Assembly: GCA_028274465.1 (NCBI GenBank)
Contig: CM051456.1
Span: 5,395,545-5,459,544, forward strand
Direction of reading: 5' to 3'
Length of the DNA: 64,000 bases
Source: Plantago ovata
Lineage: Eukaryota; Streptophyta; Magnoliopsida; Lamiales; Plantaginaceae
Under the pieces are notes generated by a model. The model searched no databases, had not been told where the DNA came from, and saw nothing but the letters and a program-made list of their open reading frames with translations. Within the stretch, counting starts at the first letter, position 1; each line of letters begins with the position of its first letter. Shown piece by piece: positions 1 to 10,401 of this stretch. A program made the position numbers and the translations under genes.

Positions 1-584
1 TCAAATGAAACCTCCGTTATTTGAAGTTGTTTTCTGCTGCAAGGAGAAGTATACTAAACAGTGTTACTGGCTTACTGCATGCAAGTAAAATCAGGACGGG
101 TTCAGCAACACATGATAAGGAATCCTGAAGAATTAAGTAGGTGCATGTTAAAGATAAGGTTACTCGTTGTATAAAATCTTTCAGTTCTTTCTTCCGTTCT
201 TGTTCTGAGTTCTATGAAGAACACTTACACCTTGTTCTTCTTAATTGGAAAGTTCATAATACCTAATGCAAATACAGTTTAGGCTAAACACAAACAATAG
301 TACATCAATTTCAAGATTCAAAAATTATTACAGACTGTATCATGTCGATACATTTATTTACTGTACATGGACTCAACAAGTTATGTATCTATATTTATTA
401 TTTAACAACATGGCAACTTGGCAATCAAAGCTGATCTAAAGGACTAATTAAGTAGAGAAGCAATGATTATATTCTCATCTAAAACCTCTGGAATTCACGA
501 AAACCAGACTGATCATTCATCATCCATTAAATGCTGCCACATTTGTGAACCAAGATAGCTAACACAGGCAAACGCAAACTGTTA
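1..584. other. No gene recognised
   Basis: I see no convincing coding region, RNA gene or repeat in this stretch. It is AT-rich with frequent stops in all frames, and it borders the plastid rpoB fragment on its right. Confidence 0.4.
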
Positions 585-890
585 CTAAGAATTAGAACTG
601 GAACCTCCGATCCACCTCACATCAATAACCCGACCCCTACCACGTAAAGGTAGTTCTAAACAAGTTTCTTTTGAAGTAGAAACCTGAATGCCAAGTATGG
701 CCTGTAAAAATCTGTCTTCAAGGGCATTTGAAGATTCTTCTACCACTTGGGGCGTTAATTTACCTACTAAAATATCCCCCCCCCCTCTGTCGTACCCAAG
801 ATCCCAACATTGCAATTCCATTTTTGTCTAAATGGCGAAGTAAATGGTCTTCTAAGTAAATAGGTATAAACATCTTCATATAGAAAACAC
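585..890 (-). pseudogene. Plastid rpoB fragment in nuclear DNA (NUPT)
   Basis: Read on the minus strand, this stretch encodes residues typical of the central part of the plastid RNA polymerase beta subunit: [10 protein letters not shown], then AMLGSWV, then [33 protein letters not shown] and [10 protein letters not shown]. In plastids this subunit belongs to the multi-subunit polymerase that transcribes photosynthesis genes. Here it is only about 100 codons long. Three lesions are visible. About 70 bases are missing between a YEDVYT piece (about 862-885) and the LEDHLLR piece. A run of ten C (about 778-787, plus strand) lies at a frameshift just after LGSWV. The residues expected between DVRW and GGSS are missing. 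It is therefore a dead organelle-to-nucleus transfer. The match is from knowledge of the conserved rpoB sequence; exact ends need alignment to a plastome. Confidence 0.85.
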
Positions 891-2179
891 TATATGGTGT
901 ATGATCCTCTAGCAGATAAACTTGTAAGTAAGTAGATGGAGAAAAGGGGATATTAATTGTTCTTACTCAGAAATGGAAGGCTGTTTGAGAGTAGTGTTGA
1001 TCTTCATCAGGACTTGTGGATACATCTCTACCAGAAGTAATTGCCGTTTTCGCATAGTGTTCCAGTATATTGTGAATCTGAAACAAAATGAACTTCAAAA
1101 AGGACAATTATTTAAAAAATAGCGGAAGAAAGAAAAAGGGATTCATTCATTCAGTAATAAACAAGAATGGAATGAGGGAGATCAATTACAGCAGTACACT
1201 GATAATCAGAAATTCAGTGTTTGAAGAAGAGAGTACCTTTTGTTAGAGAAATTGCCGTTTCGGAATCATCGTCTTCAATCTTCAAAGAAAATTAAACCTA
1301 GTGTGGATGGAAAAAAGACCGGACTGACATTTGCTCGAGTGACTTCACTATTTCAGCCAATGCGTAACTTGTACGCATTAATTCAAATCTACTCCTTTCC
1401 CTCCCAGTACCATTTCCAATTTACACTTTTACACATTATTTTTGGGGGGTTTCACGTATTGCCCCACTAGATATATTATTTGCACGCAAGTTCAGATTAA
1501 ACCAATAATTATGTATGGGCCAAAAATATCCCAAAAATTGTTCACCACCTTAAATACATTGTTCATTTAGAAACAATCAAATGTGGACTTTTTTAGCCGT
1601 GTTGTGATTTTTTTATCTTTTATTTCCCTTTTTTAAATTAATCTTCTGAAATTCCGGTACCGTAGGTCGGGTTAGCTCCGATCTAGAGCCTTACCGATTC
1701 TAGTTCGTAGTTCCAATCCAGCTACTTTGAATTATTATTACTATTATTTTTTATTTTGAGTTTATTTTGAAATATAAATTTTGTTGGGATTTACTTTCCA
1801 ATGAAATTTGAGACCATTTTGAAATTTAGAAAAATTATGTGCGTTATGTTGAATTATAGTAGATTCCTTTGTAAAATACTTATAGTATTATTAGATTCTT
1901 TTGTAAAATACTTAACGGAAATATTAACGATGTTAGTAAAATCGGGTAAACCGCCACTTTTTATCAAAGGTTTGGACCGTTTGGTGGTACTATAACATTT
2001 TAAAAAGATATATGTATAAAAAAGTGCAACTTTTTAAAAAGATTTGGGACAACATAACTTTTTTTTCTATATCTAACCAAAATACTTAACATCTCACATT
2101 GTTCATCCATATTCCATAATAACACAACACCATAGATAGAGTAAAGTTGTACTAGTACAATACGTCCAGTAACTACGTC
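891..2179. other. Intergenic, possible unassigned minus-strand exon
   Basis: Positions 961-1078 on the minus strand follow a good acceptor (TTTTGTTTCAG) and are open in two frames, one ending in ...QTAFHF and stop. A second piece with a donor-like AAAAG/GTACTC lies at about 1236-1300. I could not join them into a recognisable protein. The rest is AT-rich; 1650-1720 contains a short CCGGTACCG-type segment that looks like degraded transposon DNA. Confidence 0.25.
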
Positions 2180-2866
2180 TTACCACAGTGATAGCATCAG
2201 CTCAGCTTCATTATTTTGAGTGATACTGCTAGACAAGACCTTCCAGCTAGCTGATGGGATTTTTATGTGAAAATCCTTTGTAATTAAAAGGAAATTCTCC
2301 TTCGATGGAAGAGCACTCGCGTTTGGTGTGAGCTCCACCATTTTTTTCACAGACATTTGGTTGCTTCCATTCCCTGACTTGACCTCATATGAGAACTTCA
2401 AACCCGATGTTGCAGGTGCCATACAAGTTGCCGTGACCAAACTTCCACGTGGCTCGATGAAGCAGTTAAGGATAAAAAGTGCTTCATTGACACTTTCTTG
2501 CAGTACAATTTGTCGCGCATCCTCATAGATAACGAGATTCATGAACGAGTTCAGAGTGATACGTCCCGCAGAAGATGGATGTTGTTCGGCAAAGTGTACA
2601 TAGAGGCACCTAGTCGGGCCAGCATAACGGCAGCAAGGGCACAATACAGGAGGAGCATATTTGCATTTTCTTTGTTCATGATCGAGTTTATTGAAATTAC
2701 TTAACTTCTCTGTGCAGCCAAGCTGCTTGTTAACGCATGGAACTTTGGCAGATTGAACAACCCTTTCAATCACTATGCAGCGAAGTTTACCAGTTGGCTT
2801 GGCACAACTAGGGCACTTAGAAATCTTCTGGCAGCAGGAACCACACGCTAAATGACCCTCATCGCA
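2180..2866 (-). CDS. SINA-like E3 ligase unit A: orphan terminal exon
   Basis: This is a complete third exon of a SINA-like E3 ubiquitin ligase with no first or second exon of its own. It opens directly after an intact acceptor (AATCTAG) with the second half of the RING (CDEGHLACGSCC, KCPSC). The SIAH-type zinc fingers follow (C-x6-C-x11-H-x4-C, then the HFAEQH pair), then the TRAF-like substrate-binding region, 228 residues in all. Its phase (0) is the same as in gene B, whose exons 1 and 2 lie 1.6-2.6 kb upstream, so it could be spliced as an alternative last exon of B. The last residues differ from the paralogues: a 5-base insertion near 2245-2255 shifts the frame and replaces the usual ...LKIMKLS end with a longer tail. 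The intron upstream is cut off at about 2925 and joined to copied 3' flank, so the unit arose by partial duplication. It may equally be a dying fragment. Confidence 0.65.
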   Translation of the reverse strand, partial: CDEGHLACGSCCQKISKCPSCAKPTGKLRCIVIERVVQSAKVPCVNKQLGCTEKLSNFNKLDHEQRKCKYAPPVLCPCCRYAGPTRCLYVHFAEQHPSSAGRITLNSFMNLVIYEDARQIVLQESVNEALFILNCFIEPRGSLVTATCMAPATSGLKFSYEVKSGNGSNQMSVKKMVELTPNASALPSKENFLLITKDFHIKIPSASWKVLSSSITQNNEAELMLSLW

Positions 2867-3186
2867 CTAGATTAACATTTCCAGAAAAGAACTCAAGAAT
2901 GTCAGATCATCTCTTATATTCCTTACAAGGATTTCTTGTTTAAAAGCTTTAAAAATTAAAGAGAACTAAAACTGGCAGCATAAGTTAACTAGTGAGTCTA
3001 CTGAATCATTCAGAATGTATCTGGACAAAATAAGGATTACACACCAGTAGTACATATCATATATCTAACCAAAATACTTACTTAACAGCTCACGTTGTTC
3101 ATCCATAATAACACAACTACAGAGTCAGGTTGTTGCACAAAAGTAAGTCCAGTAACTACACCTTACCACCCTGCTATCAGTTCACA
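2867..3186. repeat. Duplicated 3' flank between SINA units A and B
   Basis: About 60 bases of intron 2 are followed by sequence nearly identical to the 3' flanks at 6745-6860 and 10180-10290 (for example GAGTCTACTGAATCATTC and ATCTGGACAAAATAAGGAT). The junction near 2925-2940 marks a breakpoint of the tandem duplication that created unit A. Confidence 0.7.
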
Positions 3187-5459
3187 TCAACTCAGCTTCA
3201 TTATTTTGAGTGATATAGGTAGAATAGGCCTTCCAGCTGGGGTTGCGCTGTAAAAATCCTTTGTGATTAGAAGGCAATTTTTCTCAGGCTGATGAGCAAT
3301 CAATTTTGGTGCGAGCTCCACCAAGTTCTTCAGGTAGACTTTGTTGTTTCCAGTTGTTGCCATGAGTTCATATGAGAACTTAGCATCTGATGCTGCATCT
3401 GCCATACAAGTTACAGTGACTAAAGTTCCACACCGCTTTGTGAAACAGGTAAGGACAAAAAGTGTTTCATTGACACTTTCTTGCAGTACAATGTGTCTCG
3501 CATCCTCATAATAGATTTTGAGATTCGTGAACGAGTTCAGAGTGATACGTATACCAGAAGATGGATGTTGTTCGGCAAAGTGTACATAGAGGAACCTAGA
3601 CGGGCCAGCATACTGGCAGTAAGGGCATGATACAGCAGGAGCATATTTGCATTCTTTTTGTTCATGATCGAGTTTCTTGATATTACTTAGCTTCTCTATG
3701 CAACCAAGCTGCTTGTTAACGCATGGAAGTTTGGCAGATTGAACAACCCTTTCAATCACTCTGCAGCGAAGTTTACCAGTTGGCTTGGCACAACTAGGGC
3801 ACTTAGAAATCTTCTGGCAGCAGGAAACACATGCTAAATGGCCCTCATCGCACTACATTAACATTTCAAGAAAAGAACTCAAGAATGTCAGATCATCTGT
3901 ATACTCCAATAAAGTCTAATTTACTTTATAATAATGCACAAACAAGCAGATAAATGTACAACCTTCGACAATTAAGTTTAAGCAGTTCCGCCAACACTTA
4001 GCATTAGCATGCTCAAATTAACCAAAAGACACCGTAGACCAATCAACAATTGTAACAATAAAATTCAGACATAGTCTTAAGCACCAAACAGGAAAATAGT
4101 CAGGTAATCAACCAGTTTTAAGTCATTCTTAAACCCTCCCGGATAAGATACCAACGGACAAATTATAGCATTTCATCTCTCTCTATTAGCCAAAAAATGG
4201 TACTAGTACTAATAATATAGTGTCATGAAGGGATGTTTGTTTACCACCAATCAATTAGACTAATTATTATTACTACCTCTTTGACTACTCTATTCAAATA
4301 TGGAACAGCAGAAATGGGATTGGGTCTCTTTTCACAATGTCACAATTGGAATATATAAACAGATAGATAACTTGCTAGATTCACACCACACCTACAATTT
4401 TACTATACATAGACCAAGTAGTTTATCATACCACAAAATTTTATCAAAAAAATTAGCAATGATGAAGAAATGAGAGGACAGGAATGAACCTGATAGACTG
4501 GAGTTGTGAGAGGTTCACAACAGATGGGGCAATTGAGGACATCAAGGTCCTCCAGGGTTGCCACAGGCTCTTCCTCTTCTGGTGTAGCCTCTGCAGTTCC
4601 CAATTCTCTTCGGCTCCTGAGGAGAAAGATACAAAACACTAGTGTTATCTCAATGCAATCAAACAGTCACACACACACACACACCGTGTTTACGCACATA
4701 GTTTCTTTATGCATCTTAATTAGGTTGAGGTAAAATATGGGAGCCTTGCTCGCAACCAGGGGGGTTTTAAGGCCTGTGGGTCATTCAGTTTGCTATTTCA
4801 TTATTACCAGTAGTCCAGTGCAAGAAGATTAAAAACACAAGAAGAATGCAAAATGCAAATGCTGCTCAGCTTGAGAACTGAAATACATACTGGATCTGGA
4901 CATCAATGTTTCAGATCAAAATTCAGAGAACATTACAGACTGGACAAAATCATGCCAATATACACAACTTAATACTAATAATTTTAAAATACTCTTAATA
5001 TTCTAAGCTAGGATCACAGATGAGAAATTAACATAAAATTCAATTCTTGTAGTAAAAAAAAAATCTGTACTAGGCCTAATTGACACTAAAACAAATTCTA
5101 CTAGCACATTAGTTAGACTAAGAACAGAGAACAAAACAATTTCTAGTCTAGCACAATTTTGGTTTTGTGTGCCATAAAATTCAAGAAAAGATACATAACA
5201 AATCTGGTGTAGCACAAATTAAACAAACACAGATAGCATAGCAGTAGGCCTAATTGATAGAACTACTAACTAAAACAAGGTAAACCAGAAGGATCGAGGT
5301 GGAGTAATAATACCTAGAAGTGGAAGCATGATGTCCAGGAGTGTTCCTCTTGGGGAGGCGTTGTGAAATGGCATCAACTGAGGGTCGTCTGTTCATCGCG
5401 AGCCTGGCACTTGGACGTATAACCAGCTGGATCTCGTTCTCTGAATCTGACTCGTCCAT
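3187..5459 (-). CDS. SINA-like RING E3 ubiquitin ligase (gene B)
   Basis: Three exons: 5314-5459, 4490-4616 and 3187-3852, giving 312 residues. Intron phases are 2 and 0. The start MDESDSENEI is the only in-frame ATG that fits the exon. Exon 2 carries the first half of a C3HC4 RING (LNCPICCEPL). Exon 3 carries the second half (CDEGHLACVSCC, KCPSC), two SIAH zinc fingers (C-x6-C-x11-H-x4-C and CPYC...HFAEQH) and the TRAF-like substrate-binding domain. By family knowledge it transfers ubiquitin from an E2 to bound substrates and probably dimerises. Its plant substrates are unknown, and it belongs to the divergent SINA-like (SINAL) group rather than to canonical SINAT. All zinc ligands seem present, so it is a likely functional copy. 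Its upstream 140 bases are shared with gene D. A second possible last exon (unit A) lies downstream. Confidence 0.85.
4665..4684. repeat. (CA)n microsatellite in intron 1 of gene B
   Basis: A run of CA dinucleotides lies about 50 bases on the intron side of the exon 2 acceptor. Related CA-rich stretches lie at the matching place in C (about 8540-8572), D (about 11914-11930) and E (about 20284-20300), so it predates the tandem duplications. Confidence 0.8.
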
Positions 5460-5654
5460 GTTTGAAAAAACCAAGCTACTAGTGGAGAATGAAATGAGCA
5501 CAAACCCAGCAGTGTAAAATAAGTGAGTAGTAGGAGTATTAATTAAAATGATTAGTGATATAGACATATAGTACAACTAGTGGAGTGGAGTATAGAGGAA
5601 TAACTGTAATATTGTAATTTGTAGTACTAGAACAAATGATGATATCCTGACCTC

Positions 5655-5795
5655 CAAACAGTTGTTTCACTTGTTTCCATCACTGTTCAGAATACTACTA
5701 CAGGCTTTCCCGTGGCTCGAGAGATTCATCAAATCAAACATTTATTGCAACTCTCTGCACACAAGCTACAGTACATTCTTCTTTTTCCATGAATC
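5655..5795 (-). promoter_or_regulatory. Upstream block shared by SINA genes B and D
   Basis: This 140-base block is nearly identical to 13020-13155 upstream of gene D, including CAGAATACTACTACAGG and GGCTTTCCCGTGGCTCGAG. It lies 200 bases above the start codon of each gene, and the homology stops at its outer edge. It is therefore either the promoter or simply the boundary of the duplicated segment. No TATA box was assigned. Confidence 0.5.
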
Positions 5796-6165
5796 AATAG
5801 AGTTGCATGTGATGCGGTCATGTGGGTGATACCATTTCAGTTTTTGTGATTCGATTTTTTTTAAACTCTCCCTCCTAATGGAATGTAAGATAGTTTTGGT
5901 TATTTTACCATTCGTAAAATATAAGAGGTATGAAATTGGTGTCATGTAATTGTATGTTTTTTACAAATTTTTATGCAGTCAATCCCATTTTGTTATATTT
6001 TGTCTACAAAAGCTATGCAAGGTTTTCATCTCTCATTGGTCATTTTATTTTTATAAGATACCAACATGTTTTTTTGCAACCTTTTCAACAACAAAATTGA
6101 TGAAGATCACATTTTATTAATATGTGTGAAAATGTTAAAACATATTATATTCAATTCAGGAGAGA
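5796..6165. other. Intergenic between SINA genes B and C
   Basis: AT-rich spacer without coding signs. Weak inverted termini (CTCTCCCTCCT near 5866 and AGGAGAGAG near 6158) hint at a degraded MITE but are too short to call. Confidence 0.35.
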
Positions 6166-6338
6166 GTACTAATTTTAGTTACTCATTTAGCATTTTATAA
6201 CTCTAAATACAACTTCAACAACTTTATACTATAACTACAATTAAATCAATATCAACTTATATCTCCGTCAGGGTTCGAAACCCCGACATTTATTGTGATA
6301 TCCCAACACCCAACTATTGCACCACCCTTATAACTCCA
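6166..6338 (-). mobile_element. tRNA-derived SINE, copy 1
   Basis: On the minus strand this has a pol III type layout. An A-box-like GTGGTGCAATAGTTGGGTG is followed about 35 bases later by a B box, GGTTTCGAACCC. The tail, with repeated TTATAAA...AAATTAGTA, matches the tail of the copy at 46177-46372. The two copies share overall order and several short blocks, so they look like one SINE family. Exact ends are uncertain here. Confidence 0.6.
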
Positions 6339-6419
6339 ATTTACTAATCAATTAATGATACCGAACCATTTAAAGTGATAGACATGTACATTTACTCTTG
6401 AATTAAATTCGATTGATAC

Positions 6420-6535
6420 GATCACAAAAAAAAAAAAAAAAACTTAGTTTGTCAAACATCCTAAAATTAATCTAAAGTAATGAGAATTACTTATGAAATG
6501 CTTGTTAAAAAAAAAAAAAAAACTTATGAAATGCT
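6420..6535. repeat. Two poly-A runs and a short direct duplication
   Basis: A-runs of about 17 bases occur at 6425-6442 and 6509-6524. They flank a repeated ACTTATGAAATGCTTGT unit present on both sides of the second run. This may be the scar of a non-LTR insertion. No gene is seen up to 6965. Confidence 0.5.
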
Positions 6536-6965
6536 TGTAAATGAATTTTTAAAAATAAAGATGAGCTTTATTGGTAAAAAGTTATACTCTTGTGATTGTA
6601 CTTGGTTGCAACTTGGCATTTTGGGATCGTCTAATACTCCCCTTGGTCACTCACTCCAACCCGCTTAAAAAGGTATCTACAAACACTAGTTATCAGGCTT
6701 GTCCATGGACATACACGAACCAACCGAAGGAAACCTTGTTTATAACCTTCAAATATTAAAGAGAACTAAAACTGGCAGCACAAGTTAACAACTAATCATG
6801 AGTCTATTGAATCATTCCAAATGTATCTGGACAAAATAAGGATTACACACGTACTCATCTAACCAAAATACTTGAAACATTTCACATTGTTCATCCATAA
6901 TAAGAGTCAACTTGTCGAACAAAACGTCCAGTAACTAAATCTTACCACACTGCTATCGTTTCACA

Positions 6966-8488
6966 TTAGCTCAGCTTCATTATTTGGAGTAATACTTCTA
7001 GAAAAGAACTTTCAGATGGGGTTGTGGTGTGGAAATCATTTGTAATTAGAAGGAAATTCTTCTCAGGTAGATGAGCTATCGCCTCTGGTGTGAGCTCCAC
7101 CAATTTTTTCAGACACATTTGATTGTTTCCAGACCCTGCGATAAGCTGATATGAGAACTTCAAATCCGATGTTGCAGGTGCCATACAAGTTACCTTGACC
7201 AAACTTCCACGTGGCTCTATGAAACGGTTAAGGACAAAAAGTGTTTCGGAGGCACTAGCTTGCAGTACAACTTGTGTCACGTCCTTACCAATAGGGACTT
7301 GATAGAAAAGGTTCAAAGTGATAGGTTTCGCAGAAGATGGATGTTGTTTGGCAAAATGTGCATAGAGGTACTTAGACGCACCAACATACTGGCAACGGGG
7401 ACATGATACAGGAGCATATCTGCATTTGTTCTGTTCATGATCGAGTTTCTTGGAATGGATTAGCTTCTCTGGGCAACCATGCTGCTTGTTAGCGCAGGGT
7501 ACAAGCGCATATTTGCATTCTTTTTGTTCATGATTGAGATTCCTGGAATAACATACTTTCTCTGTGCAGCGATGCTGCTTGTCAACGCATGAAATTTTGG
7601 CAGATTGGACAATCCTTTCAATCGCTCTGCAACGAGATACACCAATTGCCTGGGAGCAACTAGGGCGCTTAGTAATCTTCTTGCAGCACGAACCACATGC
7701 TAAATGCCCCTCGGCGCACTAGATTAACATTTCGAGAAAATAAACAAAAATGTCAGATAACCTTTATACTGCAATGAAGTTTCAGTAACTTTATAATAAT
7801 GCATAAACCAAGCAGATAAATGCACAAGCTTTGACAATTGACATAAATCAATTCCATTAACAGTTTGCATTATAGCATGCTCAAATTTTCATAAGACTGT
7901 AGATGCATGCAATCAAATTGTGACATGATCCAGAATGCAAATTGACTATCTATTAATTTGACCATCGGAAAGAAAATCTGACAGTCTTAAGCAGCTCACA
8001 GACGAACATAGTCAGGTTATCAACCAGTTTTAAGACATTCTCTCACTCCAGATAAGACAGCCAAAAAAAAAATGGTAAGAAAGTGCCATCAATAGATTTA
8101 TGTTTACTACTTTACCACCAATCAATTAGACTTGTTATTACTACCTCTTTGACCACTCTATCTGTACATGTAACAGGGAAATAGGATTCAGTCTTTTTTT
8201 AAAATTTCACAGTTAGGCATGCTGGAAACTATATATTGATGGGTAAATAGATAGATTCACAACACACCTGCAATCTTATTACAGATCCAGTAGTTTACTA
8301 TACAGCCAAAATTTTATCCAAAAATTAACAATGGATAAGAAATGGGAGGAGTTGAATGAACCTCATAGACTGGTGGGGCGAGCGGTTCAAAGCAGATGGG
8401 GCAATCGAGGGCATCAAGGTCCTCCAGGGTTGCCACAGTCTCTTTCCCATCTTGTGTAACCTCTGCACTTGCAACTTTTCTTCAGCCT
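6966..8488 (-). pseudogene. SINA-like E3 ligase copy C (5'-truncated)
   Basis: Exons 8362-8488 and 6966-7718 correspond to exons 2 and 3 of the family. Three defects are seen. Exon 2 has an in-frame TGA at its start in the family phase (GGC TGA AGA where B has AGC CGA AGA). No first exon can be found upstream, because intron 1 homology ends at about 8915 where other DNA is inserted. The RING position KCPSC reads KRPSC, losing a zinc ligand. Exon 3 itself is fully open (250 codons) and carries a duplicated first SIAH zinc finger: two C-x6-C-x11-H-x4-C units of 31 residues, also seen in gene E. C and E are therefore sister copies. Expression as an E3 is unlikely. Confidence 0.75.
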
Positions 8489-8927
8489 CTGAGGAGAATG
8501 ATAACATATATAGTGTTATTGCACTGCAAACAAACAATCACTCACACACATGCACGCGCACACGCACACACTATTACTACTTGTGCACAGAAATTATTAT
8601 GCAACTTGGGTTTAGGATGTAATGAGGGCCTCTCACGACCAGGCCAGTTTTAAGACCTCATCCATTTTGCTATTTTAACTTACGCATTGACTCATGTTTG
8701 GCATAAGAAACTACTTAAATTATGTACTAGTATTTCATTATTTCCAATAGAAGAAAGTTCAGTAGAATGCAAATTGCAAATGCTGTTTAGGTCGAGAACT
8801 GAAATACATACTGGATAAGTATATACTATCAACGTTTCAAGCATTACGAAAACATTACGATAGACTGAATCATGGCAATTTTCCAACACATTCAATTACA
8901 TAAAGGCTTGATTAAACATGTTCAGAT

Positions 8928-9336
8928 TTCTTATGCCAAGACCTCCTTTATTTAAAGGTTTACACACATTTTTCCATTTTACTTTAGGAGGTTTTTTCCC
9001 GTTGCTTTGTGGTTTTTTACGAGGTTTCTCTCCTCTCTGTTGTTGTTTATTGGGAAATCATAAATGTGCCCTCGGCTCTTCTTTTATCTTTTTGTCTCGT
9101 ATTCGGAACGCATTGGAAATTCATTTTATAATTTATTTTATTTTTAATTAGGAAAAACCTCGTGCTATTAGTTTCCCGGGTCCGGCTGTTCCGGTCCTAG
9201 AAATAGAGCGGTCCGGGTTGTTTATCTAATGCCATAAGAACAACAAATAATGATTCAATAATAATTTGCGCTAGAAGAGGGGTCGTGGACCTAGTCTCAT
9301 TGCCCACGAAACGAAGAGAGCTTACGATCCACTACG
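8928..9336. mobile_element. 409-bp insertion with 12-bp direct repeats in the intron 1 remnant of copy C
   Basis: The 12-mer ACATGTTCAGAT occurs at 8916-8927 and again at 9337-9348, as expected of a target-site duplication. The insert has no terminal inverted repeat, no poly-A tail at either end and no recognisable ORF. A GC-rich core (CCCGGGTCCGGCTGTTCCGG near 9175) is unlike its surroundings. It could be a retroinserted or organelle-derived piece; I could not identify it. Confidence 0.5.
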
Positions 9337-9348
9337 ACATGTTCAGAT

Positions 9349-10401
9349 CACATCTTAGTACTGGAGTTTGAAGGATCAATGATTTAGCAAACTATCATGT
9401 GTTGTGCTTTATTCATTCCTTCTCATACAACCCAGCTCCTTTAGAAAAACAAGTCACATGTTCTGTGTCTAGAACCGATACTTAGTGATGCCCGGCGAGT
9501 TCCCTTACAACTCGAAAGAAAAAGTAGACAACTAGTAGAACAACCTTGTAAACACAAACAAGGTCGGCTCCCATTACCGGTAATGAGAACCACAGAATGA
9601 TCCTTTCAAAACTGAAATAGGTCTTTGGGGGCTTACTTTTTCATTTTTATCTTTTATCCGTTTTTTATTCATCATATCTCATACTTTAACTAGAGCAATC
9701 TGTATTGCAAAAACTGAATGAATATATGGAAAACTGGATCACCAGATTCTTAGTGTTAATTAAAAACAAATTACAGTTTCCGAGAACTATTGAAAAGTGG
9801 TGATCCAGTTGCAAAATAACAGGTTCAGGTTCATAATCAGATCAGATAATTTCATGCTACCAAAATTTTCACACGCATGCATGAGTTCATTGCATGAAGA
9901 AGAAAGAGATCTAGCTACAGGCAACAATTAAGACAGTATTTATTGAACTAAATCATTAAAGCAACAACATAATATATGTCAACCAGATTACATAAACTAG
10001 CATACTGTATATGGACATGTGAGACAACTGAATTCAAGAAAGAGAACTGCCAAAAACTAGCATAAGTGAAACCACGCCTTAATATATGCAACCTGCAAAT
10101 TATATAAGCTACAAACACTTGTTATCAAGCTTGTCCACAGACACAGACATACACGAACCCAAGAAATCCTTGTTTCAAAGCTTTAAAAATTGAAGAGAAC
10201 TAAAACTGGCAGCACAAGTTAACAACTAATGAGTCTACTGAATCATTCAGAATGAATCTGGACAAAATAAGGATAACACACCAGTAGTATATATCTAACC
10301 AAAATACTTGCCACATTGTTCTTGTTCATCCATAAGAACACCAAGTTGTAGTACAAAACGTCCAGTAACTACATCTACCACAGTACTGCTACCGGTTGAC
10401 A
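9349..10401. other. Spacer and 3' flank of gene D
   Basis: No gene is seen. The right half (about 10030-10400) is the duplicated 3' flank shared with other SINA units. The left part includes the segment TTTTTTATTCATCATATCTCATACTTTAACTAGAGCA near 9661-9697 (two pieces of a shared block), which recurs with one mismatch at about 18336-18372. Confidence 0.5.

Noticed and set aside
961-1300. Possible last exons of a minus-strand gene
   Set aside because: Splice motifs are fair but two frames stay open and neither gives a recognisable protein, so no gene is called.
5864-6169. Possible MITE with CTCTCCCTCCT ends
   Set aside because: The inverted ends are only about 10 bases, no target duplication is visible, and the right end overlaps the SINE tail.
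8928-9336. Organelle origin of the 409-bp insert
   Set aside because: I could not match it to any plastid or mitochondrial gene from memory; left as an unidentified insertion.
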